Shown here piece by piece: positions 11,686-21,744 of a stretch of 64,000 nt of DNA. The notes beneath the pieces were generated by a model that had not been told where the DNA came from, did not search any database, and saw only the letters and a program-made list of their open reading frames with translations. The stretch's first letter is position 1. Every line of letters starts with the position of its first letter. The translations under genes and the position numbers were made by a program. Source of the DNA: Pegoplata infirma (Eukaryota > Arthropoda > Insecta > Diptera > Anthomyiidae); assembly GCA_963921195.1 (NCBI GenBank), contig OY992536.1, positions 108,774,778-108,838,777 of the forward strand, written 5' to 3'.

Positions 11686-11810
11686 GACTGAATTACTCAA
11701 TGTCCCGTTATAAAAAAAAAACACTCCGTTAAACTTGTTTATTTACATTTTGACATTAGCATTCTTAAATTTGACAATTATAAACTAACGGGATATAGAG
11801 TAATCCGCTT
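11686..11810. mobile_element. 125-bp PIF-like MITE abutting the first
   Basis: A second, diverged member of the same family: GACTGAATTACTCAATGTCC at the left and CGGGATATAGAGTAATCCGC at the right. It shares the central TTA (11683-11685) with the preceding copy and has another TTA at 11811-11813. Its end lies 11 bp from the proposed splice donor at 11822. Confidence 0.75.
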
Positions 11811-11822
11811 TTAGTGAATTAC

Positions 11823-12018
11823 TTATTTCATAAGTGGTTAAAATAGTTTGCTCAAATATCACATATTCATCAAGTTCATCCAATTGATGATGATCTTGGA
11901 ATTCAGGTGTCAAATATACAACTACAAAATCATTATATTTCTCGTGTTGCTCATCGTGGTCAACTAAAAAAGAGTTATTACTCATAGAACGACGATAAAT
12001 TTTTATTGTTTCTTCCAT
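11823..12018 (-). CDS. mtd: probable alternative first coding exon of mtd
   Basis: Read from ATG at 12018 (context ATAATGG) to 11823: 65 codons plus one base. The peptide starts MEETIKIYRRSMSNNSF and is rich in Asp, Glu and His (DHDEQHEKYNDF, DHHQLDELDEYVIFEQ), with less AT-biased codons than its surroundings. Reading continues into a MITE and soon stops, but a GT at 11822 (ATAA|GTAATT) ends the exon in phase 1. That is exactly the phase the LysM exon accepts, with Ile then a rebuilt Lys at the join. An in-frame ATG nine codons upstream (12045) is possible but less likely. The donor is weak at -1 and +5. The result would be a short isoform without the upstream exons. An unrelated small gene or a fossil exon are alternatives. 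Confidence 0.55.
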
Positions 12019-12045
12019 TATATTTTTAAAAGTTTTTTTTTTCAC

Positions 12046-12844
12046 ATATCGAAAATTTTAGATATTAATTTCTAAAAATAAGCGAATATTTTTGATATGA
12101 TTTAAATGACTGTCACCGGTCAATCCGTAAAACCTTCTGCGTTTTTAAATGTAAACAAATTTAAAAATACAAAAAATTGAGATAACAAAAAAATTATAAA
12201 AAACTACTGACTACTGTTATTTTTAAAATGTAAACAAAACGACAAAAAAAATAAGAAACATGAAGTGGGATCCAATTTTCTGTTACCCGAACCCGCTGAG
12301 AAGACGGAATATAGTTTGAGTACTAAACTTTTTAATTACGTTTGAAAAATACAAATTAAAAAAAAAAATCATGTTATTCTCATTTGTTTCTTCATATATT
12401 AGGCTGGGTCGAAATCCAAACAAGTATTTTTTTTTGGAATATATATGAAAGATTCTGGACTTGCCATTTTTTGACCTTTACAGGAATACGCACTAAGGAC
12501 ATAGCAAAGACTAGGGCAAAAATGCGGAACCATGGGCACACAAAACTCATACGAAACCGTCGATATGAAAACTGTGTGACTGATTATTTGACATCCCATT
12601 AGAGTTATATAGTTACAACAAAAAGTCAACTTTTCGACTTTTTTTCAGTTCTTGACTTTTTTAAAAAGTAAAATTTCTTTGACTTTTCGACTTTTCCCAA
12701 CTTTTAAAAGATCGATTTTTTTGTTGCATTTTATTTCTAAAAGTAATGAAGGTTAACAAAAGTCGAAAAAAGTGGAAAAGGTTGAAGAAATCGAAAGAAA
12801 AGTAGACTTTCAATCAAAGAACCCGATTACTGAGCTTTATAATA
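12046..12844. other. presumed 5' flank of the alternative exon, plus GACTTTTCGACTTTT repeats
   Basis: On the minus strand this is immediately upstream of the alternative first exon, so any promoter for it should lie here. An initiator-like TCATTT (minus strand, about 12108-12103) is the only core-promoter-like match and is weak; no TATA box at a suitable distance stands out. From 12620 to 12820 there is a cluster of degenerate GACTTTTCGACTTTT runs in both orientations. No other gene was seen. Confidence 0.35.
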
Positions 12845-13926
12845 CACTAAAAAAAAAAAGTGAACTAAAATCTGGGAAAATTAACTCAATTTTGAGAAAA
12901 AGAGGGAATGATTTGGCTCCAAAGATTTTTTTTCTTGGTTTTAGTTCATAATTTTCCCAAAAATAAGGAAAACAAATTTATTTAATTTTAAGCCAATTTT
13001 AACTAGAAAATGGGAAAAATTATACTTCACATTTTAGAAATAGATTGGGTCTAGACCCTGGACCCATGGGTTCGGACCCCATTTAACTCGAGACCCCGTT
13101 GGGTCCTTTAAGGGTCCCCATAGATTTTGAACCAAAACTTGTGTCCGTTTCGCTCTAACTTGATTAGTTTTTGAGATACGGTAATAAGGGGCCTGATAGG
13201 GTTTTGAGAATCTTAAAAACCGGATAATTCAAAAACTATTAATCGGAGGGCTTTCGGGTATTTTGCGGAAGTTTTTTACGAGTCAAGAGCTACAAAAATG
13301 CCGTTGGACGTTTTCTCGTGTTGGCAGTATTTACCGAGATATGTGTATATATAAAATCTCGGGAATTTCAAATTTTAGATCTAAAATTAGGGTCTTGAGA
13401 CCCCGACAGATATGCAGAGCTAGGCTATTCCATATTTTTCTTTATAGTCTTTCTTTTGAAAATTTCATCCGTTTCGCTCTATCTCGCTTAGTTTTCGAGA
13501 GATCGCCATTTTGAATTTTTAACTAAATTCTAAGAAGTTATTTACTAAATTCTCAGAAGTCATTTACTAAATTCTAAGAAGTACACTTCCTCAATTCACA
13601 GAAGAGAAATACGATGATGTTTTTTTTAGTAAATTTTAACTAAACTTGAACTAAATTGTTTTTTAAGAAATATGTCTTAAAAATAAAGATACGATTCTTA
13701 GATTTGTGGAAAATTTCTTTGGCAGTAAGAATTTTTTTCCTAATATTTAAAAAATCCATTTAAAGAAAACTGTGAACTTATTATAAGTAAATGAACTAAA
13801 ATTTTTTCCTCATAGTTAAGAAAATTTCTCATTTTTAAGTTAAATTTAACTAAATTTTAGGAAAATTCATGATAAATTTTCAAAGACATTTTTTCCTTAA
13901 ATTTAGTAATGTCTTTTTTTTCAGTG
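12845..13926. mobile_element. 1.08-kb TA-flanked MITE
   Basis: Left end CACTAAAAAAAAAAAGTGAA, right end TCTTTTTTTTTCAGTG, flanked by TA (12843-12844, 13927-13928). The interior contains AAATTCTAAGAAGT repeats near 13520-13580 and a less AT-rich block at about 13045-13515 (GACCCCGTTGGGTCC, TTTCGCTCTA) that looks like a further insertion. No transposase fragment was recognised. TA flanks and the CACT terminus suggest Tc1/mariner-type mobilisation. Confidence 0.65.
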
Positions 13927-14124
13927 TACGCGAAAATATTGGACTTAATACTTTCTGACTCTAGAATTTGGCATTGGCATTTTTGCTTCACACACAAAAT
14001 ACATGGTGACAACGAAATGCCAATAGCTTCAGTTGTTATTAAACTCCGCTTTCATTTGAGAATTTTTTTTCAGAAGAACAAATTATTTTACATACTACAA
14101 TGGGGGAGCAGCGATTATGGCCAT

Positions 14125-15190
14125 AGCGCGGTCTTGAAGAAGATAACAGTACCACAAAATGTGGACTGTGCTCCCTCTATAAGCCTTTTTGAGCGCAACT
14201 TTACAATTATGATACCATCCAGGGAGTCTTGGATGAGGGGAATTCCGGGTAGTGGAGCCTCCATAAGTTTTTACACGGATGGATCAAGGCTGCACGAACA
14301 AGTGGGCTTTGGAGTCTATTCGCAGGAGCTTGGGTTGAGCCTGGCTCGAAGATTGCCGGATCAATGCAGTGTTTACCAGGCAGAGATGCTAGCAAAAAGG
14401 AAATTGGTTGACTGGTTGAGTTGCAATGTCTTGTCTACAACCGTAGTCAACATCTATTCAGCCAGTCAAACCGCGGTCCATCTCTGGAGTCCATGTTTCT
14501 GAAAACAAGATCTGCCATTAACTGCCGCACTTCTCTAAATGTGATGGTCAAGCAGTTTGATATACGTCACATGGGTCCAAGGGCACAGAGACATTCCAGG
14601 GAATTGTAGAGCCAATGAGCTTGCAAGACTGGGAACTACCTTACAGGTTCCAACAGAATTGGAATGTGTTGGTATATATCTAGAAACTTGGAAGCAAAAT
14701 CGGCGGCTTCGTTCCGCGTCGGAGACTAATCAAAGATGGGCATATGGATGTTCGTGTGAGACAACACGACTGATTTGGCCTTCTCTTAATCAGGGGCGCA
14801 CAAGTGAGCTGATATCGCTTTCAAAAGGAGAGATTTCGACGGTGGTTGCTGAAATTACCGGACACTGTCTTATAAAGAAGCACGCAAAGCGGTTAAATGT
14901 GCCGTCAAATGACTTTTGCCGGAGTGGCATGGATGATGAGGAGTTGGAAACTATCGAACACTTTATCTGCCACTGCCCGGCACTTCTGGTCAGAGACTTG
15001 CTTCACTGGGATCTACGAAGCTACACGATCTTTCTGATTTGTCGGATGTCAAAATTCAATATCTAAGAAGTTTCATAAGATGCTCAAATTGGTTTACCGA
15101 CAGGGACTAGTAGGGAAACCTATTACAGTCCCGTGGTATCACAATGGACCTCCGAGTCTACGTGTGTTGACGTAAAATGTCAGCAGCCAC
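14125..15190 (+). pseudogene. 3' end of an I/LOA-group non-LTR retrotransposon (RNase H)
   Basis: Broken coding sequence in at least two frames. The RNase H domain shows FYTDGSR with its catalytic Asp (14269-14289), a glutamate in the segment YQAEML (about 14370), then after a frameshift WVQGHRDIPGN (about 14566) and ANELARLG. The C-terminus has a CRSG-ETIEHFICHCPAL Cys/His motif, as in RNase H-bearing elements. It ends near 15190 after CGTGTGTTGACGTAAAATGT and a short AACCTAAACCTAAA tail. The same segments occur at 35.3 and 38.2-38.9 kb. The copy is 5'-truncated and dead. Confidence 0.85.
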
Positions 15191-15372
15191 TTACAACCTA
15201 AACCTAAATATGGTAGCCGAGAACGATGGTAAAGACAATTCAATTCAAGCTAAACGGACAATAAGAGCGGCTGCTGTAGGAATTATGGGTGCTATGAGTG
15301 CCACCCCGGGTGCAGCTCTAAATACCATATTAGATATGTTTCCCTTGTACTTACATATTCAAAGTGTAGCTA

Positions 15373-16758
15373 CACTGAAAAAAATAGCTTCGTGAAATTA
15401 ATGAAAATTTACTTAACCTTAATGAAAAATGACTCACGTTTTCAACCGAAGACGGGTTTCATTTGATTAATGAAACTGGTGTCATTAAAGTTCCTTTCAA
15501 TGAAAACTTGCATATAAATAATGAAAATATTCGTAGAACTTGTTTGAAACGTTTTATGAAGTTTTTCATAAAATGTATGAAAATATCCATTGATTAAATG
15601 TAGAATAGTAGTTGGTAATGAGCGTATGATAATTGCTTTTTACAAGTAACTAGTTGCTAACTTTATTAAGGTTTTGATATGGGAATTACGATAAATTCAT
15701 GTTGGGTAAAGTTATCAAAATTTCCATAGAAAGCCCCTAATCAAGTTAGGAACAAGTTACCTAAAAACAGCACGTATCATACACCCATAAGTGAAAATTT
15801 GCATTAATAACATTTTTGGTAAGTCACATGTAACCGTCATTGACATTTTATTTAGGGGCATGTCACAGACTCAATTCCGATCGGATTTGAAAAAAAGTTG
15901 TTACTAGTAAAACGCAAAACAATTTTTTTTTTTTTCGGAATGAAATCACTTTCAAAAATCAAAGTGGAATTGAATTGCGAAAAGTGGTTTCATTCCGAAA
16001 AAAAATATTTGCTTTACGTTTTACGAGTGAACCACTTATTCCACTTCCGAACGGAATTGAGTCTGTGACATGACCCTTAATTGCACACTTTTTATGGTTT
16101 TCACCTAGTTTTTACACACAACAAAATTTTACTCCAAACTTAAATTGGTCTGAATTGCGATATAAGGTAAACTATAAAAGACAAAAACGCGATGACTTTA
16201 AAAACACGTGCTGCCAAAACGTAGCAACAACGAAGCAATGGAACAACACAAATTACTCTACATTTCATCATAAAATTTTAATGACTTAAAAAACTATTTT
16301 TCTGTTGCAAATTATATTATATTTTATAAGAAAAAGTCAAAAGAAACACTTATACGGAACTTTTCACTTGTAATTTCAATTAGATATAACCAGCATAACA
16401 CACACGCACAAATTTCAATAACAAAGCAAAAAAAAATATAAAATTATTTTATTTTATTAGAAAAAAGTTAACACACATGTAAAAATTACAATTAGACTAA
16501 ACACGCGTGGTGTAATATAACGTCGTATGTTTTTGTTCTGTTTTCTTTCTCTTATTCGCTACGCAGAGTTGTATTTAGTTCTAAAAAAATCTTATGATAT
16601 TTTTTAATGAAATTATGAAATCCAATGAAACAAGTTTCATAAAATTTGTTCATAACATGCATGAAATTTCAATCAGCTTATGAATTCCTTCATTTAAGTA
16701 ATGAAAACAAAATATTGAATCCGCTTCATTAATATCAGGAAGGTTATTTTTTTCAGTG
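15373..16758. mobile_element. 1.39-kb TA-flanked MITE inside a retrotransposon
   Basis: Ends CACTGAAAAAAATAGC and ATTTTTTTCAGTG with TA duplicated on each side (15371-15372, 16759-16760). The terminal regions are rich in TTAATGAAA/TTTCATTAA motifs. A fragment of the same family lies at about 17835-17945 (TGACTTACGTTTTCAACTGA). It contains another MITE at 15855-16076. No transposase frame was seen. Confidence 0.85.
15855..16076. mobile_element. 222-bp palindromic MITE, TTA duplication, nested
   Basis: TIRs GGGGCATGTCACAGACTCAA and the complement, continuing through CGGAATGAAATCACTTTC/CATTCCGAAAAAAAA. Flanked by TTA at 15852-15854 and 16077-16079. It is nested in the TA-flanked MITE, which is nested in a retrotransposon fragment. 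Confidence 0.85.
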
Positions 16759-17110
16759 TATGAAATCTTTGTGTAGGCTCCGTAGGAAATGTAGGACATG
16801 ATCGACTGTTCAATAGGTTATCGGAACTTTGTCTGATGTTTGCTATGCCTTTGAATAGTACAACCCCTTGTATGGAGTTTGGTAGGAAGTTTGCAATCTT
16901 TCCGAGTAGGAAAAACTGGTACAAACCAGAAGATCTACTCACTATTTACTTTTTATGGATCTAGTACCTTAAATGGCTTAAGGTCTGGTTGGTATTTGGA
17001 CTATGTGACCAAATGTACTATTGCTATGGATAGAAATGGTAACAGTATTTTAGATTGAATTTTTTACTATTTTGGGCGAAGCGATCCAACACTGTCAAAA
17101 AAACTTCAGG

Positions 17111-18172
17111 TGACTTATACCCTATTCACACTTGAGGAACGATGATTTCGATCATTGTTGTGTATAAAATGGTACAGACCATATGATCGAAATCTCGTTT
17201 TAACGACATTTTTTTTTTTATGGTCCACTAAAGTTTTTTAATTTTTCCCGCACTGTTATAATTTGATACAAACACTTTATTGGATTTCGAACCAGTCTAT
17301 CATGCATGTTATAATTTTATTGGAAGTTCATATATGTTAGACTTTTTTTGCAATATTCTTATCGTTATGTCGTTGTAATTAAACATTTTAGCTCATTACA
17401 GTTTTCTCATGATCTCATACACATCGATTTCGAGTGTTTTTTTTTGTGTGGGTATCAAATATCAAAAGTTTTATTTATTTTTGAATAAATCGTTAAATTA
17501 AACTTTTAACACCCTGTGTTGAAACCGTTACAATTTGAAAATTGTTTTGCAATTGTGAGTCAACAAAAATATAAAAGAGTATATAACCGAGTTAATCAAC
17601 CTTGTTATTAAAAAATAATTATATTTATACACCTTCTATCCCTAAAATGAGTAATTTTTATTCTTTTATATTATAATTTATAAATGTAAAATCCAGATAA
17701 GATATTTTTATACTAGATATGCAACAAGTGTATATTAATGTAGGCCGAAAAAATTTAATTGTCAAACCTAAGAACATTTTTGCAAAAAAAAAAAAAAATA
17801 ATTATATTTTTTTTTGCCTCTTTCTTATACTAAAAATTGGCATTAGCTTAATGAAAAATGACTTACGTTTTCAACTGAAGACAGGTATCATTTGGTTCAT
17901 GAAACTGGTGTCATTGCAGTTCCTTTCAATGAAAACTTACATAGCTCTTATATTTTGGACTGCATCGTGTTAACTACAGACGGACGGACATAGCTAGAAT
18001 GTCTAAGAGGTTGGTTTAGTCAAGGGGTAACTTTTTTACTCCTAGTCCGATTATGCTCATTTACGAACTTCTTGATTAAGAAATATGAGCCCCATTTTTG
18101 AAATTTATTGAAATTATATACTGTAACAGTTTTTAATTCTTCAAGTTTAAATGTAATAAGGTGATAAGGATT
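17111..18172. other. intronic DNA with a MITE fragment, no gene
   Basis: Near 17120 the sequence CCTATTCACACTTGAGGAACGA resembles the border at 21618 (GGCGTTCACACTTG), suggesting the end of a shared element. About 17835-17945 matches the terminal region of the MITE at 15373. The rest is featureless AT-rich DNA with a poly-A run at 17783. Confidence 0.45.
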
Positions 18173-18764
18173 TTTATACCCTCCACTTACAATTAGTGAT
18201 AGAGGGTATATATAAGTTTGTCATTCCGTTTGTAACTCATTGAAATATCGGCCTGGAACCCCATAAAGTATACATATTCATCAACCCCGATCGATTTTAC
18301 GACATTCTAGCGATGTCCGTCTGTCTGTGGAAATGGTGATCACGGAGAAAAAATTACACGGAGATGACTAAAACTTAACATATTTATTGGAAGTTCTCCC
18401 GAGAAGTTTGATATTGCATTAGAGCGATATCGGTTGAGCGGTTTAAAAGTTATGAACGCAAATGTAAGGACGCCTAAAAAATTTCAGTACATTCAACATA
18501 ACCTAAATATACAAAATGCTTTAATTCGGCTGCTGGTTGACACATGAGAACATAATTGAACACCAAATGGTATTTAAACAAGTATGAACATATTTTTTGT
18601 CAAATAGAAAAAAACGCGGATTTTTTTACCAACAATTTTTTCCAAAAATTTTTTATTTTTTTTAAAGTAGTTTCCTTTTAAATAAAATTTTTTGCAATAA
18701 TCTTTTTGAAATTGTGTAGGGTATCACTACATTCGGCAAGGCCGAATTTAACTTTTTTACTTGT
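18173..18764. mobile_element. Helentron/DINE-1-like repeat, near-complete copy
   Basis: Runs from ATACCCTCCACTTACAATTAG to TTTTTTACTTGTTT, in the same orientation as the copy at 3.7 kb. Order of landmarks: AGAGGGTATATATAAG, GATGTCCGTCTGTCTGTGG, GGAAGTTCTCCCGAGAAGTT, AATTCGGCTGCTGGTTGACA, and the terminal ATTCGGCAAGGCCGAAT hairpin at 18730-18746. This uninterrupted copy is the reference for locating insertions in the other copies. Confidence 0.8.
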
Positions 18765-19570
18765 TTATATTGTGTTTGCTTACAAGTTTTAAACTTTTCA
18801 AATTCCTGTTTCCGTCGCTGCTTAAAACAATGTTTAAAGCTCCTAAAAAAGCCGTAAAAAACATCAAAATAAGCAGTAAAAATTAAAAAAAACTGTTTCC
18901 TTTAGTGGATTTTCATCAAAAACGTCTGATATTATAGGATTGTATTTAAAATTGTAGATGTTTTATTAAAAAAAATTAAAATCATCATATTTTTTATAAG
19001 AAAAAGTCTCTTAAATTGAATTGGCTTTCAATACATTTTTTTAAACCCTCGAATTTTTTGGATTTTTTTTTTTTTTGAAAAATAAAAATAAAAATTTTAA
19101 TTTATTTTTTTGAAATATAGCTAAAATAAGCTAATAATTCAAAAATAAGCAGAAAAAGCTTTAAAAAAGAGATAAAAAAGCAAAAATAAGCCTATTAACG
19201 AAAAATAAGCAAAAATAAGCAGTTATTGCCAAAATTAGCAAAAAAAAGCTCTAACAAATGCAGCTTATTTTCTTTAGTTTTTCATGATCAGAATTTGTGT
19301 TTAATCTAAATTGATCTATCTTTTGAAATAAAAACGAAGCATTTGTTTTTTTTTTGATTGTCCTACTAATGACATTCTTATCCTTTTTTTTGAGAAAAAC
19401 ATATTAAAGATTGATTAAAACAATTTTTTTATTTAAAGCTTTTGAACAAATGTATGAAAACGTCTGGTATAGAAACGGTACTAAAGTAGTCGCGGGGGTA
19501 CTAGTATCTTAGAGATTGATAAAAGTACTGACAAAAGTATTAAAGTACTAACTTTTCCATCTCTGATGTA
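18765..19570. repeat. AATAAGC-rich repeat and hAT-MITE-like tail
   Basis: About 18830-19260 is built of degenerate AAAATAAGCA units in both orientations. From about 19450 to 19566 the sequence GGTACTAAAGTAGTCGCGGG to ACTTTTCCATCTCTGATG matches one end of the hAT MITE at 35813-36235, so it is a decayed relative. No target duplication is recognisable. Confidence 0.5.
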
Positions 19571-19751
19571 TACGGTGTATAAAAATATAAATTGAGTATG
19601 TATTATAATTTGAGCAAACATCTATAAACTACTCATATAAAATGAGTATCTCTCACTTTATGCAACCGCCTAAAGGTATACTTTGAAAATTTTCACTTTT
19701 TATTTTGTTATATTTATAATTTGCAAACAATTAAATATTACTCATACTCAC

Positions 19752-19855
19752 TTGATAATCTGTCAACACTTTCAAAACGTCCTTCCACTTTTGAACGTAA
19801 CGAATCCAAATCGAATGGTGCCGCAAGGCCATGATCAACACTGCGTGATTTACTC
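19752..19855 (-). CDS. mtd: mtd/Oxr1 internal exon (34 codons)
   Basis: A 104-bp exon read 19855 to 19752. The acceptor is TTGTTTATTTACAG and the donor is GTGAGT at 19751. One base completes an Arg codon begun in the exon at 41.5 kb; then 34 codons, SKSRSVDHGLAAPFDLDSLR then SKVEGRFESVDRLS; then one base that becomes the first base of the Lys codon of the LysM exon. The amphipathic, Ser/Arg-containing text is what lies N-terminal of LysM in fly mustard as I recall it. It is transcribed 8,260 bp upstream of the LysM exon. Nothing in its immediate flank suggests a repeat. Confidence 0.85.
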
Positions 19856-21087
19856 CTGTAAATAAACAACAACAAATGAAAACATATATGGATTAGTGAT
19901 CAGATTAGAATATAATTACGGCATTATCATTTTTGTGTAAATTTTTTCAAAAATTTATTTCAAGTGGAAATAACCAAAAACAGACATAACAAAATTAAAA
20001 TTGAAATTGAGATATCGGTCGATCTACAAATAACATAGAATCATGATGATTTTCCAGAAAATTAAAAAAAAAAAATATTTAGCATTTAATTGAATTTTAA
20101 TTAATTTCAATTTTATTGAGTAGGTAATTTATAGTTATAAATAAATAAACATGACAGGTGTGATAATGTGTTGTTAACAAAATATGTCAATAAATGCATA
20201 TTTAATAGATTTTATTGTGTTTTTGTAAAGTGTATTTTATTTTGTTTTTGGGAAAATTTTAATAAATAATTTAAGATAACAATGATAGAAATTTTATTTC
20301 ATTACAAACTGGTTTAATGGAGGACGAAAATAGATATTTTTTTAACTGCTCAAGGAATTTTATTTTTTGTTAAAATGATTCTGAATATTTGTCTTTAAAT
20401 GTAGAATTCCAAGTTTTTTTAGAATCTATGAACCCTCCACTTACAAGGGAGGTCTTTCAGAGGGCACCCACTGATTGTCCTGAAACTTGCATATGGGAAA
20501 GAGAATATAAGTTATCTATTTTCTCTTAGATGCCTAATCTCACATTTAGCGGCTCAAAGAGGAGGGGGAAAACGGGATTTTTTCGTTTTTTGAGAATTTT
20601 TCACATTTTTTCAAAAGAAACTATATGAACATTTTACACAGATCGAAAGGTATTTTAAAGACCTATCCAATCGAGTATCGGCCGTGTTCAAATTCGGCTT
20701 CGTCAAGTTCTAATTGTCAAAAAAAAAAAAACGTTGGGGTAGTTTATACGGAGAGGTATATACGTACGAACGCCCAAATTATATAATTATATAATAATCT
20801 CTATTAAAATTAAGCTGCTCCGTATTTTTGCGATTGGCGAAATTCCTGCTAGTTTGGATTTTCCCGAAAGATCGAAATTTAAAACAGAAATTTTTTTTCT
20901 TGAAAATTATTCTATGAGAATATCTTAGTTTTAATTAGTAAAGGAAATACTCAAAATATAATGATGACTTCACTTTTTTACCTTTGCAAAGTGCAAAATT
21001 AAACATTTATTACAACAAACACACGTAGAATTATTTTGGTGTTTTTTCATCCCATGTGCTTGTGTAAAAAGTTTTGCATTTCGCATT
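19856..21087. other. mtd intron, mostly featureless
   Basis: Start (on the minus strand, the end) of the 21.6-kb intron. Around 20430-20760 there is a degenerate repeat fragment starting AACCCTCCACTTACAAGGGA, reminiscent of the Helentron-like terminus but otherwise different, with TCAAATTCGGCTTCG. The interval 19870-20430 shows nothing but AT-rich DNA. Confidence 0.4.
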
Positions 21088-21615
21088 TTGCAACACTCAA
21101 AAAATTATGTTAGTAAAATCAACTGAAAATGTCAGTTAAAATAACTACTTTGTAAGTTGTTTTGGGGTCAACTACTTTTTCAGTTAAATCAACTAACAAT
21201 GTTAGTTATTTTAACTGACAAAAAACAACTGAATTATGTAGTAAAAACTACTAACATTTGTAGTCAAAAGGACTAAAATGTAGTAAAAATAAAATAATCA
21301 ATATATAATTTTTTTTTTCAGAAAATTTTTCAGAAAAAAAGTTGAAGACCAAATTTTTTTCAAGTTTTTTTTTTTTTTTAAAGTTGGAAAAAAAACCGAA
21401 AATTTATTTTTATTTTTTGGAAAAAAACTTTGAAAATTTTTCAGAGATAAAAATATAAAATTAACTACTTTAAATAACTCTTACTACATCACAGTAGTTG
21501 TTCAAAATAACTAACTGAAATAGTTGTTTGATATTTTTCATACAAAAACAACTGACTTTGTAGTTGAAAACAACTAACTATGGTAAAATATACAAACAAC
21601 TAACATGAAGTAACT
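21088..21615. repeat. repeat built from AACTA/TAGTT motifs
   Basis: About 500 bp in which CAACTA, GTTAGTT and TAACTAC motifs recur every 15-30 bp in both orientations, for example TGTCAGTTAAAATAACTAC at 21138 and TTAGTTATTTTAACTGAC at 21212. It has the internal palindromy of a MITE, but no clean terminal duplication was identified. Confidence 0.5.
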
Positions 21616-21744
21616 TATACGGCGTTCACACTTGCTGTTTTGAAGTGTTCAAGAGTGAGACGTTTAAAAAAGTCTTTGTTCTGTGTCCATTACGTTTTTA
21701 TTCTGCTACTGGTGTTTTGTTGAACAACTTGTTTAAGGTCGCTA

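Larger units (their letters stand above)
15191..17110 (+). pseudogene. non-LTR reverse transcriptase C-terminal fragment, interrupted by a MITE
   Basis: From 15240 the frame reads AKRTIRAAAVGIMGAMSATPG then LNTILDMFPLYLHIQSVA, the thumb/linker region that follows the RT domain in these elements. It breaks at 15372 and resumes at 16759: with the intervening element and one TA removed, the reading continues directly as MKSLCRLRRKC before a stop. It adjoins the RNase H fragment upstream but in the wrong order, so the two are separate copies. The 3' limit near 17110 is approximate. Confidence 0.7.

Noticed and set aside
13909..14502. 197-codon frame as an intact gene
   Set aside because: Its first half is a MITE end plus unrelated DNA, and only the second half is RNase H, which then frameshifts. 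It is a retrotransposon fragment.
15177..15395. Small Ala-rich protein starting MSAATYNLNLN
   Set aside because: The frame runs from the 3' tail of one retrotransposon copy into the RT-linker of another; it is a chimeric accident.
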